The notes under the pieces are model-generated. The model did no database searches. It had not been told where the DNA came from and saw nothing but the letters and a program-made list of their open reading frames with translations. The translations under genes and the position numbers were made by a program. From NCBI GenBank assembly GCA_036971475.1, contig JBAIZL010000004.1, positions 63,725,753-63,789,752 on the forward strand: a DNA stretch of 64,000 nucleotides. Direction: 5' to 3'. Source of the stretch: Prosapia bicincta. Its lineage: Eukaryota > Arthropoda > Insecta > Hemiptera > Cercopidae. This document shows positions 1-12,114 of the stretch, in pieces. How positions within the stretch are numbered: the first letter of the stretch is position 1; each line of letters opens with the position of its first letter.

Positions 1-1780
1 ATTTAGTAGCCCCTATTTAATGGCGCGTAATTATTATACAGAATATACAGCGTACTTCCTCGGCATAAATTTCATATTTTATATGCTGCTCGGCACATTT
101 TATAGCACGTGTGTTTGGCTACGGATGGCAATGAATAAAATTATCAAAATGACGTAATAAAGAGGGTTGAATATGCTATTCTGGATTTAAAAGTTTATGG
201 TATATTGAATCCTTAATACATAGAAAGATTTACTAATGTATACAAATTATTCTTTATAATAATAATATCATCCATTATAGGATGTGGTAGCAAAAACCAG
301 ACGAGTTCTCTGTTTAAAGTCTTTCTTACTCAAAATGAAAACTAGAGTGCCTTTAAAGAATCGATGCAGTTCCTTTAACTCCGGTAGTGAACTGTGTTAT
401 GTCTTACCGTCAAATATGATTTCCTTAGATCAACGCTTACCTTTGAACAAAAGAAAGTTTTTCTGTTTCTACTAACTTCAGATATTTACAAAACTCTGTA
501 ACAATTTTAAAATTATTTACATAAATATTAAGTCTTAATTTCATGTGATTATATCCTATAAATATTTTTAAATAGTTTAAAAGTCTTAATTTTTACCATC
601 CTGTGACCTGTTTCAGTCTTGTCCTATCTTTTCATTTCTGATGAAACATGTAGACAGGTACATTTATCTCATTCCTCACAAAATACTAAGCAAACAAGAA
701 GTAAAATATATTAACTTTATAAGACTCATGTGAGTAAAATTACGTTTGTAGTACTAATCCATGAGATTTCGATTAAGACATCGTCTTTATATTAAGATCT
801 TGTATAATGCATTATATAGAGTAATCACATTCAATAACGTTGTTGAGTTTGGAATCTCTATCTGTTTCAAATATTTAAGCTACTTTGACACGTGTAGGTG
901 GGAGGAGAGCTGAGTTTAATAAACATTTGTATAACTAAACTTCAGATTTTTCGACCGAGCTTCAACAACCTTAAAACGTTTGCTTGGAGAAATATAATAT
1001 CAAAGAATATCAAACAACGTACTAATTTATTTCTATTATTTACTGTTTCTGGACGAGTACTTTATATGTGATTGAAAATAGCCTTCAAACACATCTTCAC
1101 TGACCGTTTGTAGTATATGTGAATCCTCTTAAATTATACCACTTTGGAATTCATTTTGATAAAACTGCCAAAACCCAGAAATACGTAGTATCGCGCAGAC
1201 TCCCATGGGTTCTACTATTGGACTTCCTTTTCCAAAATTAATGTTGGTATCTCCAGTGTATGGCACCTAAGAACCTATTCTAGATTAAGTGTTCGTAGCC
1301 ACATGCCATAAAGTTCCACTCCGTGTTATTAAACTTTTGTCAAAATAATTATGTTATTTTAAAATAAATATCATCAAATTACTTATGGGGAACAAAATTT
1401 AATATTATTTTTCAAACGTCATGTAATTGACTTCATTCTATGTAGAGCTAATGACTTTATTCATTATATGTAGAGCTAAACTCTACATATAAACAGATAA
1501 AGCTAACAGAAAATACCTGGTATTAAGAAAAGCAATGGAATCCTTTCTATCAGCAACCCTCTATATCTGTAGTATTTATAAAAAAAAAAACAGTAATTAG
1601 GAATGAAATCGTCACCCATTTTAACAATTGATTTCCTAATGAGCATTGTTTATGGTAAAACATTTTGCTCAAAGCAATGTATTTCAAATAAATGAAAAAT
1701 AGAATCGAGTTGTTAGCTAAATAGGAGAAAAAACAAATAAAACTTATGTAAATGCTTGTATTTGTGAAAGATAAATTATA
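1..1780 (+). repeat. Long dispersed repeat, copy 1 (truncated by window start)
   Basis: This segment matches 62215-64000 in direct orientation almost end to end, with scattered substitutions and small indels. In the 192 bases at 284-475 there are 8 substitutions, about 96% identity. Neither end can be defined, because copy 1 is cut by the window start and copy 2 by the window end. A 63-codon frame at 284-475 is open in both copies, but only one of the 8 changes is synonymous and its first codon here is GTG, so I see no sign of protein constraint. I do not recognise the family. Confidence 0.9.
1465..1491. repeat. Perfect 11-bp inverted repeat in the dispersed repeat
   Basis: TATATGTAGAG and its exact reverse complement flank a CTAAA loop. 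The second copy of the repeat (near 63681-63710) keeps the hairpin with one mismatch. A half-copy of the arm (TGTAGAGCTAA) also lies about 25 bases upstream. Confidence 0.6.
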
Positions 1781-3710
1781 TATAAATCATTTAATATTCA
1801 GCAAAAATTGCCTGATATGAGTAAAATACCGTTGATTTTGCTACTGAATAACTTCGGGTAAAACCATTTCAAAATAATAATTATCACACTGTCAACTTTG
1901 TAATTTATTTATACTGAAAATGAGTATTATTTAACCTTTATTCCTTTTTTTTAATTTTCTGGTGCTATTTAACTTTTACTAATACCAATAATTAGGCTAT
2001 TCAAATATTTTATTTCAAAGTTATAATAAAATTTCCCATTTTTCATAAAACTGTAATTTAAATTGTTTATAAGAAAATATATTTAATGAACATTTTAATG
2101 CTTTACATGTAATTGAAATATATTTTCAAACATTCCCTACTCATTTTTTCTCATGTTACTGCCAATCATAACTTAATATACTTTTATCTTCTGTAAATTT
2201 ATTTAGTTCCATCATAATTAAATTTCTATAATTTTTAACCAATTTCTTTTTTATAAATTTTTTCCATTTTAAAATTGAATTTACTGAAACAATCTCTAAT
2301 AATTATGTTTCCGTTGAAATATTTCGCATTAACAAAACTCCTTAGTAAAAACCACATATTATTAATATTAAAAAGAGGTGATAATAACGACATTTATTAA
2401 AAGTAACAGACTTATAAATCTAAACATGTTCATAAATCAACTGAGAATTAATTTTCTTAATGTTATAAACTTTTTTTCTTCTTATAAATACAGTTAAAGC
2501 CATTTTTAAAATGTCTGTTTACTTAGCAAATTTCGCCATGTTGAAGTTATTTAAAAAGTATAAGATAGGTTTCAATTTTCTAGTCTTTTAGACTACTTCT
2601 TATTTAATTTAAATTTACTTTGAAATTGATGAAAATATATTAACAAATATATTTGTTTTCTTAGAACTGATTTCAAAACTTTAATTTCTCAAATAACTTT
2701 AATAATTCAAAATTTAAAAATTCAAAGTTAACCAAAGAGAGTGCTAAATTGTTTGTTTGCTAGTCTCGTTCACAGAAATCCTCTCCTTTGAACTTTCCCA
2801 CGGTCTCTCCTTTGGCTTGATAGATTGTTTTGAATTTGTACGTTATTTAATATAAAAGTTAATAAATCTGTTGTTTAACTCTTGTTTTTCTCACCTAATT
2901 TAATCCTAATAAAGTTTGCCTTGCTAAATTTTATTTAACTATAAATCTTTATTTAAATATTCTTGATATTTATTTTGGCGTTACAAAACCACTTTATGCC
3001 TACTCACAGTTCATTTTACAATCAAATTTCTGCTTATCCTTCATCATTCATTAATAAAGAGCGACGCGTAATATTGTAATTTGGTAAACTGGAATCAGTT
3101 TGAACACCAATGTTAATACGTTAGGTTTCAGGAGGTACACCCCAAAAACCTACTCAAGGAAAACAAAAATTCACAATTCGACGTCACCGCTTGCCTTTAG
3201 CCGCAAATTATCTATTTAACACTCGCAGTTCAAAAAATATTCAAAGCTCGACATCGTATCTTCTTTGGCGTGCCTTCCAGACTGCTCGCCTCGGTTAGTG
3301 TTCCCTCAGCTAGACTTTTGATATTGCTGATTTCCAACGGCTACCATTCCACATCTTTCTCCCCTTTCATGTTTATGAACAAAATGATCTATTTTCACTT
3401 TAAATCCTCCAACTTCGTTTTGGTGCTGCCTAACGATTTTTTAAAATCTTTATTGTCTGTCAGTTTTCTTCCGCTGATGACAATAAAATGTCGATTGCAT
3501 CTCTACGTGAAAACTGGCTGTTTGACATATTATTCACGGCCTTTGTCCGTGAGAGATTTCATCGCCTCTCTTTCAAAATGACTTTACTTGTAGGTTGTAA
3601 GTCCAGAAAACATTTCAAAATATAATTTTTCTTATAAATAATCAAAATTAGGAATTTTTAAAATTTCAATTTCACCTATCATACGTTTGCACTTGTTTGG
3701 ACCGTTAAAC
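1781..3710. other. AT-rich stretch with no recognised feature
   Basis: This stretch is low-complexity A/T-rich sequence. The 103-codon frame at 3270-3581 starts with GTG and has no domain I recognise. Base composition rises slightly in G+C at 3050-3560, but no splice or promoter pattern stands out. Confidence 0.5.
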
Positions 3711-3712
3711 AT

Positions 3713-3730
3713 ACACACACACACACACAC
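3713..3730. repeat. (AC)9 microsatellite
   Basis: A pure AC dinucleotide run. Confidence 0.9.
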
Positions 3731-4049
3731 TGCGGCGGGCTGTATTCTGTTGGAATACATACCGCAAAAAAAATTTAAAACACAGGGAGTTTAAATTTTT
3801 TTCGATTTAAAATAAACCAAGCCACCATAAAAGGGGTTAAAAAAGAAGTAGAGTCATTTGCCATGGGAAAATTGTCAAAATCGACCTAGAACTACCATAT
3901 ACATTTCCAAAGATACAGCGAGACGAAAAAAATCAAAAAACAAGAATACGAAAACTTCGTTAAAAGCACTCATAAATAGTTATCCGACTAGAACGAAAAA
4001 TAGTAAATATTTCGACCCGTTATTGATTTTTTGAGATCAACTTGGAAAC

Positions 4050-4440
4050 ATGTAAAGGGAATGCGTGCGCAGAGTATGACGTAATCGATAGAGATCCTTA
4101 TTGGTTAAGATGCATTGTGGGTAATTATACTGGAGATGGAAGGCTACTAGTGGGGGAATAGTTGGCGTCTTGATGCTTTAGCGTAACTGAGAGATCAAAA
4201 GTGAACAGACGGTGTCGAAGTTAGCTCCGGTGAAAGACCATAGATAATAGTCTTTTTACCGTAAACCGATACAAAGCGATGCACGGCTAAGTAAGTGGTG
4301 ATTCGCCGGTATGTAGTCACGTGGTGTTTCGAAAAATGGGGCCTTTTTGGCGAAGATCTTGCCGAAGAGGCATCCCTAACAGTTATATCGATATGTGCAA
4401 GCGTCTTCTGAAGTTGGTGTGTTTTAAAATTTAACTAAAA
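4050..4440 (+). promoter_or_regulatory. GC-richer promoter-like island 1
   Basis: Within about 50 bases lie an NRF1-like half site (GCGTGCGCA, near 4063), an ATF/CRE-like TGACGTAA (near 4077) and an inverted CCAAT box (ATTGG, near 4101). CpG-richer sequence follows. A 32-codon ATG frame at 4336-4434 has a good context (A at -3, G at +4) but no recognisable product. A YY1-like AAGATGGCG lies further on, near 4763. The motifs are seen directly; promoter function is inferred. It could be a host promoter or the promoter of an old retroelement. Confidence 0.35.
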
Positions 4441-5597
4441 GTCAACCTTACTCCGAAAGGGTAAGGCGAAGTGAACAGAGTTGCTTTAGAAAAGTTTTTA
4501 AATAATACAAAATTCAAAATTAACTAAATATAATTCAAATTAACTTTGTAAAAGATTTTAAAAATTCAAGTGTTAGAAAATGCCCAACTAGGAACAGTGT
4601 TACAAAAGGGCTTAGAGTTAAAACTTTAGTAGTATGAGTTCCAAAATTAAAGATGTGCCAAATACATGGAAGAAGAAAATATGACCATTCACGGAGAGAA
4701 GGGGAGGCCAAGCAGACCTGAAGAAGAGCCGATCCGTAACACAAAGGGAAGGTTACTTTCAAAGATGGCGTCAACTCACGTAAAAGCTGGACAGGTTGCA
4801 ACGTCGGTTCAAGAATAAAGCCATGCAGGACCATGCATTATGACCCTAACATTATGACCTTTACACAAAAAGTGTAAAACAGTTTAAATAAATCTTAAAA
4901 CCATAAATAGTAAACTTTGAAATTCAGTAATAAATACTGGTGGTTTTGCTTAAGGGAGGGTTAAGAGTGGCAAAATAGCGTTGCCTTAAAAGTAGAAAAT
5001 ACGTTGTATTTTATGAAAATAAGGGAAATAAACATTTTAGGTTAGAAATGTTGTAAAGGGTTAAGATTTCATTGTAAACAACTCAAATAAAGGTGTTTAA
5101 ATTATTTAAAGGGTCAAAATTTATGAGGGTGTAAGGAAGTTAAGTAAGAGATATGTTGTAATAAATTAAATATGATATGACAAAGGTAAGCATGCAAGAT
5201 GTTTGACAAAGATAGTTTGTTTACCACAGCTGACTCGAAGGCCATGCATTGTTTTCAAAAAGTCCTAACAGTGAAGCGGTATTTTATATAATTAAATTAA
5301 ACTGAATTGTTGTTTTATTTAGAAGTAGTTATTTTGTAATTTTTAAAATTGAAACCAATTAACATAAACTGTTCTTCTTTAATAAACAAGGGTTAAACCA
5401 TTAATTCAAGCTATTTAAATTAAACTGTTGGTTTTATTTAGAAAGGGGTAAAAATATATACAGGTATCAAATAAATTAAATTAAACTAAAGTTTTGAGTA
5501 AAAATAAAGGGTTATGAATTTGATCCGTATTAAATTACAATATTTTTAAAGTGCAACAAAAGGGTTAAGTAACACAAGAGATGTTTTAAAAGGAGGA

Positions 5598-5599
<2 letters not shown>

Positions 5600-5656
<57 letters not shown>
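5600..5656. repeat. (TA)n microsatellite
   Basis: An uninterrupted TA run of 57 bases. Confidence 0.95.
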
Positions 5657-5659
<3 letters not shown>

Positions 5660-5795
5660 TTTTGTAAATTGTGAAAATATGAATAATAACAAAATATCTA
5701 AAACAAGTGATTTTAAAATGTAAGTGGGGCTAGCTAATAAATTAAAATAAGTTTTTTCAGATTAATTATAAGTGTATTTTGATTATTTCATGATT

Positions 5796-5796
<1 letters not shown>

Positions 5797-5883
<87 letters not shown>
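5797..5883. repeat. Compound (TA)n with short AAAT spacer
   Basis: Two TA runs are separated by an AAATAAATAAATATT spacer. Confidence 0.95.
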
Positions 5884-5886
<3 letters not shown>

Positions 5887-6219
5887 CAACTTTGGTGATA
5901 TAGAAAACTTAATAGAAAAATGAAATTTTTGCAAGTTTTTAAAATTCAAGTTACATAATTTATGTAAATGGGTTAATGACCATTCAGTAAAGGTTAATCA
6001 AATTTTAGTAAGTATAAATGTCCTTCAGAAATTGCGTTGATAAATTTTCAGTAAATGTTAGTAAATTTCCAGTATGTATGACTTTCTTGCTGTACCACTC
6101 TTAAAAATAAGGTGTTACATATAAATTCATTTATATAAATGATTTTTATTTAATAATTGTATCGTCCGAATATAAAAGAAAATTTTTGTTTTCTTGTACA
6201 ATTGTAATTCTAGGGTAAG

Positions 6220-6460
6220 TTTCGTAGCGCCCCTAGCGGGTAAAAATGTAAAATATCGTACGAGTTGGTAGCTTAAGTTAAAAAACTGACATCCCCCCAT
6301 GTGACGTAAGCATGGTCTGATATCGCCTGATCTGATGGACCAATCAAAAAATTCAAAATAATAACCAAGGTTGGGAAATTCCGTTGGCGTGCCGTTGCAG
6401 AAGGCCCACTCCTCCAGAGGTTCTTGAACAGAACAGACGGAATGGCATTTTCGTACATAA
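6220..6460 (-). promoter_or_regulatory. GC-richer promoter-like island 2
   Basis: On the minus strand the order is an ATTGG (CCAAT) box, TTACGTCAC (CRE/ATF-like), then a GC-rich CCGCTAGGGGCGCTA site at 6225-6239. CRE plus CCAAT repeats the combination in island 1 about 2.2 kb away. A 61-codon minus-strand frame (6273-6458) covers it but has no domain I recognise. The function is inferred from motifs only. Confidence 0.3.
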
Positions 6461-8229
6461 TTTAGAAATTTGTAAGCTTCCAGTATTCAAAATTTAAGAT
6501 GTCAAGGCAGGTACCAAATTTTATTAACGTAACTAAAGAAGAAGTCAGAAGCGATTATTCATATGTTTCAAATAAATAAAAGTTTATATAATTTTTGTTT
6601 AAGTGCGCGGATTTGCAAGAGCGATGTGTTAAGTGTTTAGTGATTCCAAAAGCCATGGGCAATGTTTAATATGTTTAAAGTGTATAATAAGTGCACAACC
6701 AAGTACGTTTTAGATAATAATAAAGAAAATGTATTTTAATGTTAACTAAGTTGACTTTTAAATGACAAACGGTTAACACATGAACGGTAGAAATTGTCCC
6801 TTGAATATTCATTTCTAAAATTGGAAAACTTAAGTTACTATCTTCTTGATAAATATGATTTTAAAGGTTAATGAGTAATTAAAATGTATGGAATAATTAG
6901 CAGTAATTAAAAGATAATTACTCGACACATTGCTGTCTTTTGTTCTACTGTAATTGGTCACTGATTAATAAATTGTATAACATTGTATTTTAAAAATTTA
7001 AATTCTTATTTCACAAGTAACCTAGTCCGTTACATTGCAGAAAAGGTTAATTCAATTGTAACCAAAAGGGTTAATATTTTCTATTAAATGGGTTAAATAA
7101 ATTTTAGTAAATGTGTAGATTTCTTTTTGTAAATAATTGAGGATCTGTCAGAAAAATTTTTAATTATGTTTCAGTAAACGTTTTAATTAAAATATGTATT
7201 AAATATTGTAATTTCAATTCAGTAAGTGTTTGATTTCATTCGGCAGATGATTTATCCGTTTTTATTAATTTTGATTAATTGTTCAGTAAATATTATGGAG
7301 ATATTGTGGTAGATATATCTATTTGTTTTTATATATAATTTCTGTTTCAGTATGTGCTTGATAATTAGTTTTTATAAATATAATTTAATTTATGAAATTG
7401 ATTTATGTTGTTTGGTAAAGTTGAATTAATTTCTGCCTGTAAAGGCAAGTAGAAAATTACTTTGAAAGGTCAATTAAAGTTGATAGAGATATAAGAAAAA
7501 TTTTATCCCTTACATGGTCATATAGAATGTTGCCACAAATAAGTTGTTTGTTAAGAGAGTTTGAACTACTTTAGTTAAACTAGTTTGAACATAATGTAAA
7601 GGTTAGGGAGCTTTCGGAGTGTACTGAAGAGTAAATCTTTGCCAGAAACAAAAGGGTTAAAACAAAAATTTGTATAATGTAACAAATAACTTTAAATTAA
7701 AAATCCAAGTAAACCTAAACAAACATTGACAATTAAAATTTCAAGGTTACATAACCAGGGATATTGAAATAAAATTAGGAAAAGCAGTCATATGTTTTAA
7801 ATAGTCACTTAAGGGAAAAGAGATATTTAATTTGAAGATAATAACAAAACTTCAGGTGGAAAGGGTTTATTTTTGACAAGCAAGATTGAGTGTTAAATTG
7901 AGTAAAGTTTTACGCTTCTTTATATTCCGACAGCTAGTAAACTAAAATTGTAAAATCTTAATTAAATGTTTAATTTCAAATAGAATAAACAAATAGTTTG
8001 TTTTCTTAAAATTAGCAAGGGAAAACACAAAATGTAATCCAAGGATAAAGAAATGCATACTGTGCTATGCATTATTAAATTAATAAATTTTAAAATTAAA
8101 AAATTAATATTTTTTAACTAACTTGCAAACAAACTGAGTATTCCATTAAACAAGTTTCTTACACTCTCCTACAATCGATATGGTCATTTCGCCGATTATA
8201 TGTCTTTCAAAAGAACTCCTTCCCCGGGA

Positions 8230-8490
8230 TGACTCACCCGTTAAGGGTAAAATCCTCAGCAAGTTAGGTTTTTTGTTCTTCAAGTCCAGTGACTTGTTCT
8301 CTGGCAGATAATTGGCGAGCACTGCACAGCGTTCGTGGCTTTGGCTGCGAGCGGCTCGTTTCTAAATTCTTGCTCTGCAGCAGGCGCGTGGTGCCGGCCA
8401 TGCGCTATAGAGCTGGTCAACGAAAGGGTTGACGGCTGGGGCGTATGTGTGTGGTGGAGTCGGCGGGTGGCGGGTGTGACGGCCCGTTGC
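8230..8490 (-). promoter_or_regulatory. CpG-rich island 3 with candidate minus-strand first exon
   Basis: This is the most CpG-dense part of the first 10 kb. On the minus strand a 45-codon ATG frame (8401 down to 8264) is followed by a strong splice-donor match, GTGAGT (8237-8232). The frame closes 27 bases before the donor, so any exon here would be 5' untranslated or carry a short upstream frame. I recognise no product. It abuts the (CA)n tract and the LTR start at 8631. It may be a host CpG promoter or part of an older element. Confidence 0.3.
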
Positions 8491-8508
8491 AACACACACA
8501 CACACTCT

Positions 8509-8539
<31 letters not shown>

Positions 8540-8577
8540 CATATCACATCATACATCAACACACACACCAATACACA

Positions 8578-8630
<53 letters not shown>
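8491..8630. repeat. Compound (CA)n microsatellite
   Basis: CA runs are interrupted by CTCT, CATATCATATCAC and short spacers. The two plus-strand frames through it (His/Thr-rich) are microsatellite artefacts. Confidence 0.95.
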
Positions 8631-8632
<2 letters not shown>

Positions 8633-9300
8633 TAACGGTCTGGAAGGCCGTCCAAATTGGAAAATTAATAATATCCTATTTTTTAAATAACAATTTTAAT
8701 ATTTAAATAATAAGGTATTAATTTATGGTATAAGGAAACGTTGTAAAGAGTCAAGAGGCCAGTAAAGTTAGAATAAGTATTATTAAGACTAAATAAAAAT
8801 CATAATAGCATGAAACTGTAAATAACTAACTAAATATGGCAAACGGGAGTGTAGTGAAAATTTTAATTAATTATTTGTGTAGATAAAGAGAGATTTAAAT
8901 GTATTTTATTCGTATGTATAAAAGATATCTAGTTTAATTTAAAATCAGTAATTAAATGCATTATAAAAACTGACAGTATTTGAATTTATCCTGTGTTGAA
9001 CAACCAATATAACCTTTTAGTTTTTTCCAAATGATAAATAATGATTATAAAATCAGAGTACAGTTTTAATTAAATTTCATTAATTAATAAATATATAAAA
9101 TTCAGAACCTAATGTTTCTTCAAACGAGTTCTTTTCTGAGAACAAATTTATTGAGCTATTCTAAAAATTGTTTGGTTTTTTTTATTGAAGCCCAGAGATG
9201 ATGTCTACTGGCAGATCATGTTTAAAGAACACAGGAGCCTTTTAAAAAAGGTATCTTAAACATGATCATATTTTGATCTAGTAAATGGAAAGAAACACGT
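8631..9300 (+). mobile_element. Partial LTR, same family as the 42.8-44.8 kb solo LTR
   Basis: It starts TGTAACGGTC, close to the TGCAACGGTC start of the minus-strand LTR at 44811. The block at 8800-8870 matches that LTR's first 300 bases, and 8940-9290 matches plus-strand 43210-43510 read in reverse complement. Relative to the complete LTR, roughly 0.9 kb that includes the TATA and GC-rich leader is missing. Homology fades after about 9300, so the 3' end is lost. A 12-bp perfect inverted repeat (9214-9225 with 9256-9267) is largely kept in the other copy. Confidence 0.6.
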
Positions 9301-10857
9301 GATAATCAACATTCTTAAGATTATTTCAGTCCAACCTATCTGTAACTTTGTTCAACTTAACACTATATTTTTTTCTATTTTTTGAATTTCCACTCCTCCC
9401 ATATTTAAAGATGTTCAACTATGTAATAAAGATTCTGATTTTATTGCAAGCCTTTAATTGTATCTATAGGTCTACAGTAGCACGGTCATAATAGTTGTAA
9501 GCGTACAAAACATAAATAATTTTGCAATAAATACTGAAGCACAATGATTACAATGTCCTAACGTATAGTGGGATATACAAAATATTTGTCTCATAATAGC
9601 TATTGTTCTTGAAGTTCAGCAGTTTTTAGAATCCAAGAAAGGTTTGAGTTACAAAAACAGGATTTTAAATTTAAAAATAGTAACGTCGATTCCCTAACGT
9701 AAGAATTATGCGTAATCTGGAGAGTATTATAAAACCTTAAAACATCTGAAGCTACAGCTACTTACAACTTTGTTTTTTGTTCTTTATGTTACTCTCGTTT
9801 TCTATTTTCTATTGTCTTTTTGCCTCATAGGAGTTTGAATTATTTATAATTGGTAAATAAATACGTTTTAGTGTGCTTTATAATATGCAATAACAGGTCG
9901 ATTTAAGTATAATTTATTCCACCACTAACACCAGCAAAGTATTTCGTTTATTATTAAACCAAATATTGATTTAACACGAGATGACATGAAAAATTCAACT
10001 CCGAAGTGTAATCTCAGTCTTGTATATTACATCATAAATTTCATAGACTTACCTCGCGGCATACATATACTTGTAGAGATATGGTTTTGATTTTTTTCAT
10101 CGTAACAATTTTAAATGTTTTCAAGATACCTGTCCTATACTGCTTATCACGATTGGGGTTTTGTTACTTCCGCCTATAAAGGCTGTCTTATTTATTTTTA
10201 GAAACTAAAAATAATTTTTAAAACTATCTTTATAACAAGTTTTAAATAATATTGCTAATACAAATTTACATTCGTGTAAGAGCATCTTTTTTTGTCATTC
10301 TAGAGTTTGAATTCAAAATAAAAATCTTTTAGTATTTTAATAAATACTTGAATATTTTATGAAAATAACTATGGTATGCAATACACTGGTAAAGTGATAA
10401 TACATTAGACAAAATAACTTGTATTTCTTTCAATTCAAAAGGATTAATAAACATTTTTTACCACCATAGTCAAATCAGGTTGTGAAACTGTGTCCCTAAT
10501 GACATAGGCATAACATCAATGTCTGATATTACCTACACTGATGAGTGCATAGTTCAAGTAAACAATCAAGCTCTTCATCTACTAGTTTACGAGTGAAGTC
10601 AAATTAATAAACCGAAAGGAAATTCACAGGTACTTTATATCTCGATAATACCACAAAAACATCTATCAGAATTTATAAGCTTATAATAATTTTTGTTTCA
10701 AAGGTATGACGGTTGGATGCAATAAAAACATAATCTAACGCTATCTCACGGATGGTTCTTAAGATTTAAAGATAACAACGAATTATTATAGTGGTTAGAC
10801 CATGCTTATGTGTTATGTATGTATTTCGTCTAAATAGCATTATTATTCATGCATAAG

Positions 10858-10859
<2 letters not shown>
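9301..10859. other. No recognised feature
   Basis: AT-rich sequence with no repeat partner, RNA gene or coding signal that I could see. Confidence 0.5.

Positions 10860-10911
<52 letters not shown>
10860..10911. repeat. (TA)n microsatellite
   Basis: An uninterrupted TA run. Confidence 0.95.
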
Positions 10912-10913
<2 letters not shown>

Positions 10914-11236
10914 CTGAAAAAAAGTTGAAAAGTGATTCTGAAAACAATTTAAATATAAGCATGAAGTAACTGAAATGCAGGTAACTATGCTAAATGGATG
11001 CAACTATTTACCAAATTTATATACGCTCGCATGGGGTCATCGATGCAAGGTAAATAGCTGGTGGACTTTATGCTATACATTTTCTAGTAATTAGATACAT
11101 CTAACCTACGCAAAAATGTTTTGAACAATCATTCCGAATATGATTGTAATATTTGAAGAAATATTTCACTGGAGTATAATATCATCGCAAAAAGATTTAT
11201 TCGAAAGTAATTTTATAAAATAAGTCCCTTTCAATG

Positions 11237-11790
11237 TCTAAAAAGAAAACGTTGACTTATACGAAGAATTTTATTTCACATGATATATCAATTAGTTTTC
11301 AAAAGATGGAAGAATATTGGTGAATGATGGAGAGAATAAATTCAACTTTCGTTTCGTATCGAGATCTAGCTACCATTGTTATATAGTTTTATTATTTCAT
11401 GACATCGCGTTGCTGTATCTAAGGTATATAGTATAATTAATGTTCTCCGCTTTACAAATTTAAACAGATTATTATTTAACTAGTTAGAAGTTTTGTGTAT
11501 TAACGTTCTGATGAGTTTCATAGACGCTATGATCATTTTTCATTTACGATCAAATGAGTTACTTTCTTAAGTTCTGGAAGTAGAATTTTATAATTTTACA
11601 AATAAAGTACTAATTATGTTATTTAGATACCAAAACTTGCTTTTTGTTATACGGTGGATGATTTGAACTTATTTATCGATTCGGTTTCAACTTAGGGAAG
11701 AGGTAGAACATGAATATACAATTATAGAACATCCTTCAAAACATGGGTTACTGATAAAGTATATATGGAGTTCACAATGAATGTCGTATA
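11237..11790 (+). repeat. Direct repeat B1, upstream of the PLE relic
   Basis: It aligns with 12615-13165. Shared blocks include ATACGAAG...TTTTATTTCA, the GAGATCTA...GCTAC segment, CCGCTTTACAAATTT, AAATGAGTTACTTTCT and ATACGGTGGATG. The two copies lie about 1.38 kb apart and flank a PLE coding relic, as the pseudo-LTRs of Penelope elements do. Confidence 0.75.
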
Positions 11791-12114
11791 TATAGCTTTA
11801 TGATAATATCGACTTAGATAAAGCGTACTTAACATTGTCTTAATTATCACTCTACTTAATTATATAGTATTTATAGAATTAAAAGAACTGTGCATATCTG
11901 TGCATTGCCAAATGTTAATAAATTATGTACTGTAACACCTCAGCTTGACTTGTTGTTTAATAAATGAAGAGCTAGAATAAACAGGTATAACCTTTCTCGA
12001 AAGTACAAGGAGTTTCATTAGTACATTCATTTATAACGTGTAAATGTATTACAGAAAACGTAATCGTTAAGGGTAAAGTAATATGTTATAGACAGTATAA
12101 TTGAAAAAGTCTAA

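Larger units (their letters stand above)
4440..8150. repeat. Region dense in degenerate GGTTAA and CAGTAA words
   Basis: Variants of (A)AGGGTTAA recur on the plus strand, for example near 4950, 5060, 5390, 5510, 5565, 7065, 7090 and 7655. TTCAGTAAAY variants recur, for example near 5983, 6048, 7165, 7220 and 7282. Spacing is irregular, so this is not a simple tandem array. Three sites (near 4455, 4955 and 8850) also resemble one block in the first 300 bases of the LTR at 42826-44811. It is probably layered decayed repeats. Confidence 0.3.

Noticed and set aside
284..475. 63-codon frame conserved in both copies of the long repeat (also 62499-62690)
   Set aside because: Of 8 substitutions only one is synonymous and the first codon is GTG in one copy. 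It is open by shared ancestry, not selection.
3270..3581. 103-codon plus-strand frame
   Set aside because: GTG start, no domain and no splice signals. A frame of this length is not surprising over 64 kb in six frames.
8335..8706. 123- and 81-codon His/Thr-rich frames
   Set aside because: Translations of the (CA)n tract.
10538..10560. CTGATGAG as a hammerhead core (also 11513 and 15341)
   Set aside because: The matching stem II and GAAA box are absent; chance occurrences of the heptamer.
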